DNA of 36,946 nt from contig CANQJG010000005.1 in the NCBI GenBank assembly GCA_947624185.1, positions 1 to 36,946 of the forward strand, in the 5' to 3' direction. Below are positions 1 to 10,144 of the stretch, in pieces. The stretch comes from an uncultured Clostridia bacterium. Lineage in GTDB: Bacteria > Bacillota > Clostridia > TANB77 > CAG-508. A program made the translations under genes and the position numbers. The first letter of the stretch is position 1; the number at the start of each line of letters is the position of its first letter. A model generated the notes under the pieces. The model had not been told where the DNA came from and ran no database searches. It worked only from the letters and a program-made list of their open reading frames with translations.

Positions 1-55
1 TAACGCTCCGGTTGGGCGCTGCGCGGCGTATTCAAAAACAACTACATTACGGTTC
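1..55. other. GC-rich patch of unknown identity at window edge
   Basis: ctccggttgggcgctgcgcggcg is much more GC-rich than the rest of the window; no ORF assigned. Confidence 0.3.
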
Positions 56-114
56 TTACTAAATAAAAATAGTGAAAATAGCTGGTATATATGGCTTTAC
101 AAATATAATATAAA

Positions 115-170
115 GAAAATGCAAAAATTTATTAAAAAATTTAATAAAAAGTATTGCATTTTCTTTTTTG
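115..170 (+). terminator. Rho-independent terminator of a gene upstream of the window
   Basis: GAAAATGCAA (115-124) pairs with TTGCATTTTC (154-163), followed by a T-rich tract. Confidence 0.7.
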
Positions 171-234
171 TTGTATTAAAATTTAATTGAAAGTGGTACA
201 AAGTGGTGGACAGTGGTAAGGAGGTGAAAGAAAG

Positions 235-675
235 TTGTTAATAGGTGAATATGAACATTCGCTTGATTCTAAGGGTAGACTGATAATGCCAGCAAAGATT
301 AGAGAAGACATAGGAGACAAGTTTATAATAACAAAAGGATTAGACGGTTGTTTATTTGGATTTTCGCAAAATGAATGGAACAACTTTCAAGAAAAACTAA
401 AGACATTGCCATTGACCAACAAAAATGCTAGGGATTTTGTAAGATTTTTCTTATCAGGAGCAATTGAGTGTGAAATAGACAAACAGGGAAGATTTTTAAT
501 CTCATCAAACTTAAGAGAATACGCAGAATTAGAAAAAGAGATTATGATTACTGGAGTAGGAACACGAATTGAAATATGGGATAGAGAAAAATGGAAAAAA
601 TATAATAGCGAAGAAAACCTTTCAGCCGACCAAATTGCAGAAAATATGGCAAACTTAGGAATGCTTAGTATATAA
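235..675 (+). CDS. mraZ: Transcriptional regulator MraZ
   Basis: TTG start after [37 protein letters not shown] is the characteristic MraZ N-terminus. Confidence 0.97.
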   Translation: MLIGEYEHSLDSKGRLIMPAKIREDIGDKFIITKGLDGCLFGFSQNEWNNFQEKLKTLPLTNKNARDFVRFFLSGAIECEIDKQGRFLISSNLREYAELEKEIMITGVGTRIEIWDREKWKKYNSEENLSADQIAENMANLGMLSI

Positions 676-711
676 CTTGAAAAAGTTTATATAAATTTTA
701 CTAAAGAAAAA

Positions 712-905
712 TTTATTAAGATACAAAAGATAACCTTAAATGCTACAAACTTTTACAAAAGATAAAATCATTAAGAAACAAAAGATGACCTTAAATGCTA
801 CAATTTTACAAAAGATAAAATTTATTAAGAAACAAAAGATGACCTTAAATGCTACAATTTTTACAAAAGAAAAAATAGTAAGATACAAAAGATAAAATTT
901 TAACT
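712..905 (+). repeat. Tandem direct repeat, about 53-58 bp period, three full units plus a partial unit, in the mraZ-rsmH intergenic region
   Basis: ATTAAGAAACAAAAGATGACCTTAAATGCTACAATTTTTACAAAAGATAAAAT recurs with small variation from about 712, 770 and 824, with a partial copy near 878. Confidence 0.85.
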
Positions 906-975
906 AAAGAATTAGTTAATAAACGTAAGAACTAAGTAAAAACCTAAGAAATAATTAAAAACTAAAGACTAATAA

Positions 976-1006
976 TGTTGGCATATATAAATCATATATG
1001 CCAACA
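976..1006 (+). promoter_or_regulatory. Perfect 13-bp hairpin upstream of rsmH
   Basis: TGTTGGCATATAT-aaatc-ATATATGCCAACA. Confidence 0.7.
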
Positions 1007-1020
1007 ACTACTATTAAAAA

Positions 1021-1055
1021 AATGGTTTTTCATTGGAGTGCCAATCAAAACCATT
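1021..1055 (+). promoter_or_regulatory. Second two-part hairpin upstream of rsmH
   Basis: AATGGTTTT-tc-ATTGG-agtg-CCAAT-c-AAAACCATT. Confidence 0.6.
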
Positions 1056-1085
1056 ATTTGCAATATTATAAAAAGAGGTGCAATT

Positions 1086-2030
1086 TTGGAATTCAAACAC
1101 GTGCCAGTATTACTAAATGAGTGTATAGAAGGACTTAACATAAATCCTGACGGGATTTATGTAGACGGAACAATCGGTGGAGCAGGACATAGCAGGAAAA
1201 TAATAGAAAAGCTTTCAAAAAATGGACTTTTAATCGGTATAGACAGAGATAATGAAGCTTTAGAAGCTGTCAAAAAGCATTTAGAACCATATACAAATTA
1301 TAAGTTAATACATGGAAATCATGATGATATCAAAGAAATATTATCAGAATTAAATATAGAAAAAGTAGACGGAATCTTGCTTGATTTAGGTGTTTCATCA
1401 TATCAATTAGACGAAAAAGAAAGAGGATTTAGCTATAATAGTGATAATCTATTAGATATGAGGATGGATCAAACTCAGAAGTTGTCTGCTTTAGAAGTTG
1501 TAAATGAGTACAGTGAAGAAGAATTAGCAAAAATAATATACGAATATGGAGAAGAAAGATTTTCAAAACAAATAGCAAGAAATATCTGCATTGAAAGAAA
1601 AAATAAAAAGATAACAACTACTAAAATGTTGTCAGAAATTATAGAAAAGTCAAAGCCATATTCAAAAGACGGACATCCAGCAAAAAGGACTTTCCAAGCT
1701 ATCAGAATAGAAGTAAATAATGAAATAAAACCATTATATGATACAGTTATACAATCAATAGAGTGCTTAAAAGAAGGTGGTAGATTATGTATAATTACAT
1801 TTCACTCATTAGAAGATAGAGCAGTAAAGGATGCTTATATAGAAGCACAAGGAAAATGTACTTGTCCAAAAGATTTACCATATTGCGTTTGCAATTATAA
1901 GTCATTAGGACAAATTATAAATAAAAAGCCAATCGAAGCAAGTGAAGAAGAATTAAAACTAAATTCAAGAGCAAAGAGTGCAAAGTTGAGAATATTCGAA
2001 AGAAGAGAAAAAGCTTCAAATACAAAATGA
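1086..2030 (+). CDS. rsmH: 16S rRNA (cytosine(1402)-N(4))-methyltransferase RsmH
   Basis: TTG start preceded by AAGAGGTG; EFKHVPVLLNECIEGL...DGTIGGAGHS...GVSSYQLD...ITFHSLEDR. The ORF-track start at 975 lies in hairpin sequence and is unlikely. Confidence 0.97.
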   Translation: MEFKHVPVLLNECIEGLNINPDGIYVDGTIGGAGHSRKIIEKLSKNGLLIGIDRDNEALEAVKKHLEPYTNYKLIHGNHDDIKEILSELNIEKVDGILLDLGVSSYQLDEKERGFSYNSDNLLDMRMDQTQKLSALEVVNEYSEEELAKIIYEYGEERFSKQIARNICIERKNKKITTTKMLSEIIEKSKPYSKDGHPAKRTFQAIRIEVNNEIKPLYDTVIQSIECLKEGGRLCIITFHSLEDRAVKDAYIEAQGKCTCPKDLPYCVCNYKSLGQIINKKPIEASEEELKLNSRAKSAKLRIFERREKASNTK

Positions 2031-2069
2031 CGCAAAGGAAAACTAAAAAGAAAAGAGGTGAAGAAACTT

Positions 2070-2576
2070 ATGATTAACTACTATGAATATGAAACAAGCC
2101 CTAGAAAAGAAGAGCCTGAGTACATACCAAGTAGAAGAAAAAGGACAAGTAATACAGTTCAAAATGAAGCTGAATTACGAAAAAAAATAAGAAAAGCCCA
2201 AGTTATACAAGCAAGAAAAAATGTAAAGCATATTATAGAAGTAGGATTAGTATTTCTAGTATTGTTAGCCATAAGTTATAGATATGCATTAATAAATTCA
2301 AGATTCACCGAAAAAGAAAATTTGAAGTCAACATTATCAGCTATACAAAAACAAAATGCACAATTGCAGGTAAGCATTGAACAGGGTATGAATATAAACA
2401 ATATAGAGCAAGCTGCAAAGGAAAAATTAGGTATGCAAAAACTAGAAAATAATCAAAAAGTATATATAACTTTGCAAAAGAAAGATTATACAGAATCATC
2501 AGCACAGAATAAATTGGCAGAAGAAACAACAGAAAGCTGGTGGCAAAAATTATTAAAAACATTAAAAGGAGAATAA
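2070..2576 (+). CDS. FtsL/DivIC-like septum formation protein
   Basis: Position after rsmH, single TM followed by a coiled coil (LKSTLSAIQKQNAQLQVSIEQ...AAKEKLGMQK); AGAGGTG RBS. Confidence 0.75.
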   Translation: MINYYEYETSPRKEEPEYIPSRRKRTSNTVQNEAELRKKIRKAQVIQARKNVKHIIEVGLVFLVLLAISYRYALINSRFTEKENLKSTLSAIQKQNAQLQVSIEQGMNINNIEQAAKEKLGMQKLENNQKVYITLQKKDYTESSAQNKLAEETTESWWQKLLKTLKGE

Positions 2577-2608
2577 AAAGAGGGGCAGCTTAAATAGTGT
2601 CCCTCTTT
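2577..2608 (+). terminator. Candidate terminator hairpin
   Basis: AAAGAGGG...CCCTCTTT inverted repeat; weak T tract. Confidence 0.5.
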
Positions 2609-2633
2609 AATTATTATAAAATAAGGGGTATAT

Positions 2634-5491
2634 ATGGAACGAAAAGATTTAAGAAGTAGAATTATTCCAACAACTATCGACAATACGGACGAGTTTCAAA
2701 AAACAGAAAACGAAGAATTTAATACAACTGATTTAATATATTTAGATAGCTATGATGAACAATTTAATGATAATAAAACAGATAAAGAAAGAACAGTATC
2801 ATCTACTGATTATGCTAAAATGAATCATATTATAATAAATAACGGGCAAACCACGCGTACTGGAAAACAGACAGTTAATGTGTTGCTTCGTACAGCATAT
2901 TCTAAATCACAAGTAGGTTTTATTCGGTAGTGCTGGTAAAGAGCAAGCAGACGTTAACAGTAGTAATTTAGGTATTTGTCCGTCTTTACATTATCGTTTG
3001 CCAAATGATGCTTCTACAAATGGAGATGAAAATGAAGAAATAAAACAATTAAATATAAAAGAAGTAAAGGATGTAGAAGGAAAAACAATATATCATACAT
3101 TGCAAATAGGAGAATATGTAAAGACGAAAGCTGACGAAAAATTAAGCAAAACATTAGAAACATTATATAATGAAGGAAATGTGAAGGAAGGGATTTCATG
3201 TACTGGCAGGTGGTATTCAGATAATGGACAGAAAAAAAGAAATAAAGATTATGCAGGAAAACATAGTCCGGAATTTGAATATCAAGGTCAAAGATATGTT
3301 CGCGTGGTATCAAATCCGTTTCCAGATTCATACGTATCACGACAGTTAGTATCTCACGCAAAATATTCTGACGGAACAATGGCTGGAAAAATAGGAACAA
3401 TAAGATGGGTAAAAGTTGAACCAATTTCATTTGTAATAAAAAATTGGGATGAAATGCCAAAAAGTATAAATCCAAAAGGAAATGGAAAAGCAGAATATTT
3501 TGATTTAAGAACAGAAGAAGCAATCACATCAAGTATTCCATTTTATCCAAATAAAGATGAAAAAAATGTTGCAATGTGGCAAAACAGTTCAATTAGGGGA
3601 TTCCTTAATGGAATAGATGTTAGAAATATACAGTCAAATGGTAACATAGAATATAGTGCTAACCATGGTGGAAATTTCACAGGACAATGTAATTTCTTAA
3701 ATGAAGCATTTAATCTATCAAGAGAACCAATAAAAGAATATACTATACCAAGAAGCGAAAAAGAAATTCCAGATGACGCATTTAATGGATGTATAACACT
3801 AAAAAAATTAGTAATTCCGTCAGACATAAAATCTATTGGAAAAAGAGCTTTTGACGGATTGCAGTTTAAGTATGCGTACAAAGCCAAAACTGGAGAATTG
3901 GTACTTGCACAGGAATTATCGCAAAATGAAAAAGATATAGATGTATTGGAACTGGATAAAATATTAAAAGCCTTTGATGAATTTGATTATAGTATGTTAT
4001 TACATAGCGATAAATTAGGCGAAATATCTAATTTGGCAGAAATATTATATAAAAATAAATTTAGTATTCCATACATATATGGATTAGCTTTAATTGAAAG
4101 TGGAAAAACAAGGTCATTTACAGAAAATAGCGATTTTAGATTTTTTAAAAACGAAATTCCAAAAATCAATGAAATATTACGAAAATTTCCAAAAGAAGAA
4201 AGATTAGATTTTTTCAAATTTGCTAATGCGTTAGGATGTTTTTCTACAGAAAAAATGTTGAATAAGAAGAACGAAGAGACACAAATTCCTTTAGCACAGA
4301 AAGCATCTTCACTACTTGCTCAATTATTAAAAACAGATGAAATGAAATTGCGGTAAATATCATGGATTATTTGATTCAATGCCACTAGATGTTGTACCAA
4401 ATCAAGAATTTTTAAAATTTATATCAATACAAGGAGACAAGAAAAATTTTCAAAATTTGGAACTAATTTTAAATTTAGAAGGAAATTTGAATAATATTTC
4501 GTATGATGATTTTGAAGTAGATGAAAGTTATCCAGGAATATTTACAAAAGTAATGTCAAATTTTAATAAAGCAAAATCATATAGAGATACTTTGGATGAA
4601 AATGGAAAACCAATAAAAGTTTCGTGGGAAAGGGCATTAAAAAAATTCTATTTGAATAACAAATATTTAGGTGTAACAGATGAAAATGCAGACATATCAA
4701 GAGTATTTAGTAGGAAAGGTTTATCTCAAGAAATATTTGACATGGCAAACGAATTAAGACAAAAGGCAAAGGAAGAAAATATTCCAGAACATATATTAAA
4801 TAAGCCAATCAGGGAAGAATCAATTTTAGAAAGCATAGAAAAAATCAAAAGTCAAACGGAAAAAGAGTTAGTAAACACCAAAGAGATTATAGAAGAGCTA
4901 TATGATAAGCAATTTACTTATGAGTGGCTTAGTAAATATGATCCACATAATAGTATAATGGGATTATTTTGTAGTTGTTGTGCAACAATTACAAGCAACT
5001 ATTATGGAGGGGAAATTGCTAAATCAAGTGTAATAGCTCCAGATGTACAAAATCTTGTCGTTAAAGATATCAAGGGCGATATAATATCAAAAGGAACAAT
5101 GTATATAAATAAGGAAGAAGGTTATGCAGTAATCAACGACTTTGAGATTAATCAAAAATATAGAAATCGTGAAAAAAGCCCAGGAAAATATGATGTTGAA
5201 GAAACAAGTTCAGAAGAACAAGAAAGAGAAATGATATTTAAGGCATTTCAAAGGGGATTGAGTGCATTTGTAAAAGAATATGACAGACAGAATCCTGAAA
5301 ATCCTTTAAAGCAAATAAATATTGGTATGGGTTATAATAGATTGAAAAGGCAAGTAGAAAGATTTAAAAAAGAAACATCAAATTTAAGCGTACCAAGAGA
5401 ATATAGCTTTTTGGATGCAGTAGCAAATGAACAATATATTCTTTATAAAAGAGAAGAAAAAGAAATAGAAAATGGAGAACAAGATAGATGA
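2634..5491 (+). CDS. Large protein with BspA-like leucine-rich segment, encoded across three frames with two CGG-associated +1 shifts (2925, 4351)
   Basis: ORFs 2634-2930, 2998-4356 and 4379-5491 join without gap if the C of in-frame CGG (ATT CGG TAG at 2925; TTG CGG TAA at 4351) is skipped: ...SQVGFI-GSAGKEQADVNSSNLGICPSLHYRLPND... and ...TDEMKL-GKYHGLFDSMPLDVV.... LRR_5-like IPDDAFNGCITLKKLVIPSDIKSIGKRAFDG present. Confidence 0.75.
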
Positions 5492-5709
5492 TGAATTTAA
5501 AACAAACTAAATTTATTGGTTTAACTATGGAACTTGACTTAAAAGTAAGGGAATATAAAATGTTATGTGATAAATTAAATGAGCTAAAAGAAAACAAAAT
5601 AGAACCAAATGACGAAAGACTTTTAGCTCTTCAAGAGTTATTTCAACAAAATCACGACGAAATAGAAAAAATAAATGCACAATTAAAAGAAATTGAAGAA
5701 AAAGGATAA
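5488..5709 (+). CDS. Small coiled-coil hypothetical protein
   Basis: 73-aa ORF overlapping the previous stop; helical Glu/Lys/Leu-rich. Confidence 0.6.
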   Translation: MMNLKQTKFIGLTMELDLKVREYKMLCDKLNELKENKIEPNDERLLALQELFQQNHDEIEKINAQLKEIEEKG

Positions 5710-5830
5710 TTTAATAAAAACAAATATCAGAGAAATATAATAAATTTAACTTGTAAAGAATAGAATTGCATAAAAGGCCTTACAAGGAGTAAAATTGAAA
5801 AATAATTACAATTCTTTTCCAACTAGATAT

Positions 5831-5857
5831 GTGCCTTAGGAAGGGATGAGATTAATT
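5831..5857 (+). promoter_or_regulatory. Conserved 5' motif copy 1 (GTGCCTTAGGAAGGGATGAGATTA)
   Basis: Same motif at 21249 and 34593, each at the same distance from an ATG. Confidence 0.6.
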
Positions 5858-7647
5858 ATGATAGGTAAAAGAACAGTAAAAAGACGTATGAGAAATGCCA
5901 TAATATTATCAGTTATGGCATTTTCTTTGTTGATTGTAAGAATTGGATATTTGCAATTTGTAGAAGGAAGCGATTTGCAATTAAAAGCATATAGACAGCA
6001 AACATCAGATAGAAGCGTAAATCCCAAGAGAGGAACAATATATGATGCAACTGGTGAAAAGATATTGGCTGTAAGCAGCACAGTTCAGACGATAACGGTT
6101 AATCCAACAACAATAGAGAATAAAGAAAAAGTAGCACAAAAATTATCTGAATTATTTGAATTGGATTATGAAGCGACTTTGAAAAAGGTAAGTAAACGTT
6201 CATCAATAGAAACTATTGCTAAAAAAGTAGAGAACGAAAAAGCAAATGAATTAAGAGTATGGCTGGCAGAAAATAATATAACAGAAGGCATAAATATAGA
6301 TGAAGACACAAAAAGGTATTATCCATATAATAATTTGGCATCACAAATAATTGGATTTTGTGGAAGTGACAATCAAGGTTTGATAGGAATTGAAGCAAAA
6401 TATGAAGATGTACTAAAAGGAAGTAAAGGATCCATAAGTAAGATAACAGACGCAACAGGAAGTCAAATTGACGATACGACTGAAGAATATAATAATCCAA
6501 TAAATGGAGATGACATAATACTCACAATAGACAGTACAATACAAGGAATAGCAGAAAAACATTTAAAAGAAGCATGCATTGACAATGTGTGTACAGACGG
6601 TGGTAATGTCATAATAATGAATCCACAAACAGGGGAGATATTAGCATTAGCAGGGTATCCGGATTTTAATTTAAATGATCCATTTGCAGTAGATGAGAGT
6701 TTGCCAAAAGATGAACAATCAGAAAAAATGCAAGCATTGTGGAGAAATAAAGCAATATCTGACACGTATGAGCCGGGTTCAACATTTAAACTAGTAACAG
6801 CATCAAGTGCATTACAAGAAGGAATAACAACACCGGATAAAGCAGGAGAATTTAATTGCATTGGATATATCGAAGTAGCTGGAGTAAAAATGAAATGTTG
6901 GAGATATTATAGACCACATGGAAGTGAAAGCCTAAGACAAGCATTGATGAACTCATGTAATCCAGTATTTATTGGATTAGGTCAAAAATTAGGAGTAAAA
7001 ACATATTATACTTATTTGAGAAAATATGGATTTTTCAATACAACGGGAATTGATTTACCAGGGGAAGCAGGATCAATATTTTTAAAAGAAGAAAAAGTAG
7101 GACCAGTAGAGCTAGGAACTATAGCATTTGGACAGAGATTTGAAGTAACACCAATACAAATGGCAACAATGCTCTCAACAATCGCAAATAAAGGAGTATA
7201 CATAAAACCACATCTTGTAAAGAAAATAATCAGTAGTAATGAAAAAGACGAAAATGGAAACCCAAAAATTACAGAAATAAAGCCAACAACAGGTGACCGA
7301 GTAATATCAGAAGAAACAGCAGAAAATGTACTAAGCATGATGCAAACTGTTGTAGCAGAAGGAACAGGAAAAAATGCAAAAGTAGAAGGATATAATATTG
7401 GTGGAAAAACTGGAACATCTGAAGACGGCGTAAATACTGGGAAATATGTAACATCATTTATAGGAGTAGCCCCTATAGAAAATCCACAAATTGTTTTGCT
7501 TGTCACACTATATAATCCTACTGGTGAATCAGGCCATCAACGGAGGCCGGAGTCGCGGCACCAGTAGCAGGAAAGATATTTAAGGAGGTGCTACTTTATT
7601 TAGGAATTGAACAAAAAGAAGAAAGTATAGATGAAGAAAAAAATTAG
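5858..7647 (+). CDS. Class B penicillin-binding protein (FtsI/SpoVD type), with two closely spaced CGG-associated +1 shifts (7541, 7548)
   Basis: RGTIYDATGEKILA, SDTYEPGSTFKLVTAS, NSCNP, GGKTGTSED motifs. Conceptual C-terminus NPTGESGHQ-G-G-GVAAPVAGKIFKEVLLYLGIEQKEESIDEEKN* needs skipping C at 7541 and 7548. Start could also be ATG 5846. Confidence 0.9.
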
Positions 7648-7660
7648 AATATAAAAATCC

Positions 7661-7699
7661 TAGTGAAAGATTTGCAGAATTTTTGCAAATCTTTCACTA
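7661..7699 (+). terminator. Strong hairpin terminator
   Basis: TAGTGAAAGATTTGCA (7661-7676) pairs with TGCAAATCTTTCACTA (7684-7699), 16 bp. Confidence 0.65.
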
Positions 7700-7715
7700 C
7701 GACTGAAAAATAATA

Positions 7716-7744
7716 TTGACAAATAAAAAATTTTTCACTATAAT
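7716..7744 (+). promoter_or_regulatory. Sigma-A type promoter
   Basis: TTGACA (7716-7721), 17-bp spacer, TATAAT (7739-7744). Confidence 0.8.
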
Positions 7745-7770
7745 ATTATTAAGTGGGGGAGGACAAAAAT

Positions 7771-8952
7771 ATGATATATAGAGAACATTATATTTCACAG
7801 GTTCGTGAATTTTATGATTCTGATTTAATAAAAATAATTACAGGTATACGACGTTCTGGAAAGTCAATTATTTTGGAACAAATAAAAAATGAAATAAGCA
7901 AAAAGACAAAAAATGTAATTAGTCTGAATTTTGAAGATAAACGTGTAAGTAGTAATATTGTAGATGCAAAAAATTTAATTGAATATGTAGAAAAAAATAG
8001 AAAACAAGGAAAGTGTTATATTTTTCTTGATGAAATTCAAACCTTAGAAGATTGGCAAGAAGCATGCAAAACATTAAGGTTAGATAATAATTCAGTATTC
8101 ATTACTGGTTCAAACTCAAAATTATTATCTAAAGAATTTACAAAGGAATTAAGTGGAAGATATGTATCTTTTAGGGTAAGACCATTTGTATATAAAGAAA
8201 TTATGGAATATACTAAAGAATTAGGAAAAGAATGCTCTGTTACAGATTATCTTATTTGGGGAGGATTTCCAAAACGTTTTGAATTTAATACAGAAGAAGC
8301 ACAAATAAGATATTTAAATGATTTAGATGATACAATAGTACTAAATGATTTAATAAATCGATATAAAATTAAAAAAGAAAATCTATTTAAAAGCTTAGTA
8401 AATTATGTATTACGTTCAAATGGTAGAATCTTTTCAGCCAAATCAATTCATGATTATATAAAAGAAAAGCATGAAAATTGCTCAATAAATACAATCATGA
8501 AATATTTAGATTATTTAGAAGAAGCATATATTATAGAAACAATAAAGCAATATTCAACAAGAACGAAAACGGAATTAGCCTACTATTCAAAAGTTTATGA
8601 TGCAGATGTTGCGTTTAATTCAATTAGATGTATAGATAACAGATATGATTTAACACATAACTTAGAAAATATAGTTTATAATGAATTGATTTATATGGGA
8701 TACAATATATCTGTATATAATAACAATGGAAAAGAAGTGGATTTTCTTGCACAAAAGGGAAATAAGAAATATTATATTCAAGTAGCATATAGTATAGCAG
8801 AAGAAAAAGCATATAATAGAGAATTTAGAGCTTTTGCTAATATTGATAATTTGTATCAGAAAATTATTATTACTAATGATGATATTGATTATTCGACAGC
8901 AACTGTAAAGCATATTAAATTAAAAGATTTTCTAAATATGGAATCTTTATAA
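7771..8952 (+). CDS. AAA-family ATPase with DUF4143-like C-terminus
   Basis: IITGIRRSGKSIILEQI Walker A, YIFLDEIQ Walker B, C-terminal EVDFLAQKGNKKYYIQVAYS; RBS GGGGGAGG. Confidence 0.9.
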   Translation: MIYREHYISQVREFYDSDLIKIITGIRRSGKSIILEQIKNEISKKTKNVISLNFEDKRVSSNIVDAKNLIEYVEKNRKQGKCYIFLDEIQTLEDWQEACKTLRLDNNSVFITGSNSKLLSKEFTKELSGRYVSFRVRPFVYKEIMEYTKELGKECSVTDYLIWGGFPKRFEFNTEEAQIRYLNDLDDTIVLNDLINRYKIKKENLFKSLVNYVLRSNGRIFSAKSIHDYIKEKHENCSINTIMKYLDYLEEAYIIETIKQYSTRTKTELAYYSKVYDADVAFNSIRCIDNRYDLTHNLENIVYNELIYMGYNISVYNNNGKEVDFLAQKGNKKYYIQVAYSIAEEKAYNREFRAFANIDNLYQKIIITNDDIDYSTATVKHIKLKDFLNMESL

Positions 8953-9003
8953 ATATTAAATTATGGTATCAAAGAATATAATTGATGAAGAAGGTGATTA
9001 TAT

Positions 9004-10143
9004 ATGTCTAAAAAATGTAGACTATGTGGAAGGACATTTAATAATAGTAATTATAAATTATTTGGTACGAGTTGTTTTAAAGCAGTTTGTGAGTTATTGA
9101 ATATAGTGATACCGAAAAATGTTAAGGAAAAAGACAAAGAAAATTATGTGTGTTCGCTAATAGCCAAGAAATTAAACAAAAAGAATCTAACTATAAAACA
9201 AAAACAACATTTAACTGAGATGTATATTACTACTTTGTATATTGATAAAATACAATATGTTAACTTAAATAAACTTAAGAAAAAAATTGAAAAACAAATA
9301 GATAAGATGAACTTTTTTACAGGAATATTACTACCAAATAAGGACTTATCAATGGTATTATATTCAATATATCATTTATATAATGCAACAGAAACATTTA
9401 AATTAAATTTGGCTGAAATTGAAAAGATGAATAAAGAAGGCAAAATTAATGATAATATAAAAAATGATAAAAAAGTAATTCAATATTTTCAATATATTTT
9501 TAAAGTTAATAAAATTCTTAATCCAAAGGAATATACATTAAATTATTATAGACAATATATATTTTGGGAAACAGTAATTAATGGCGGATTACTATTTAAT
9601 TACAGATTAGCAGCTAAACTATTAAGACACTCATTAAGTGAAATAGGTGAAGAACCAAAAATATATAATGTAACAGATAAAAAGATAATTGAAGATATAA
9701 AAAATGATGTAGATTTTATAGCAAAGATAGATGAAATAATAGCAGAGCATTTTAAAGAACAAAATTTTAAGACTGAAAGCATAGGAGAAAAAGAAACATT
9801 TACATTTGAAAATAATACAGATTTTAAATTTGCAATACATAATGCAGAAATAATTGTAGAAGGAACTAGGAATAAAGAAAATAACTGGGATTTATATATA
9901 GAAATATTAGATAGATTTGATTTTACAGATTTTATTTTTCCAGAAGAATATAATGAAAAATATAAAGAAATAGATAAAAATGAAAATAAAACCTCAATAC
10001 AAAAAGTATTAAGTAATGTAAAAAACGGATTAGGTTATTCTTTAAATAATATGGCATTAATATCTGTACAATATGGAGTATTAAAAGAATATGATGTTAA
10101 AATAACTTTTAATATGGATAATTATGTAAAAGAAGGTGATTAG
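9004..10143 (+). CDS. Hypothetical protein with N-terminal CxxC motif
   Basis: 379-aa ORF, MSKKCRLCGRTFNNSNYKLFGTSC. Confidence 0.75.
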   Translation: MSKKCRLCGRTFNNSNYKLFGTSCFKAVCELLNIVIPKNVKEKDKENYVCSLIAKKLNKKNLTIKQKQHLTEMYITTLYIDKIQYVNLNKLKKKIEKQIDKMNFFTGILLPNKDLSMVLYSIYHLYNATETFKLNLAEIEKMNKEGKINDNIKNDKKVIQYFQYIFKVNKILNPKEYTLNYYRQYIFWETVINGGLLFNYRLAAKLLRHSLSEIGEEPKIYNVTDKKIIEDIKNDVDFIAKIDEIIAEHFKEQNFKTESIGEKETFTFENNTDFKFAIHNAEIIVEGTRNKENNWDLYIEILDRFDFTDFIFPEEYNEKYKEIDKNENKTSIQKVLSNVKNGLGYSLNNMALISVQYGVLKEYDVKITFNMDNYVKEGD

Positions 10144-10144
10144 T

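Noticed and set aside
712-905. CRISPR array
   Set aside because: Few units, no distinct spacers, whole unit repeats; no cas genes in window.
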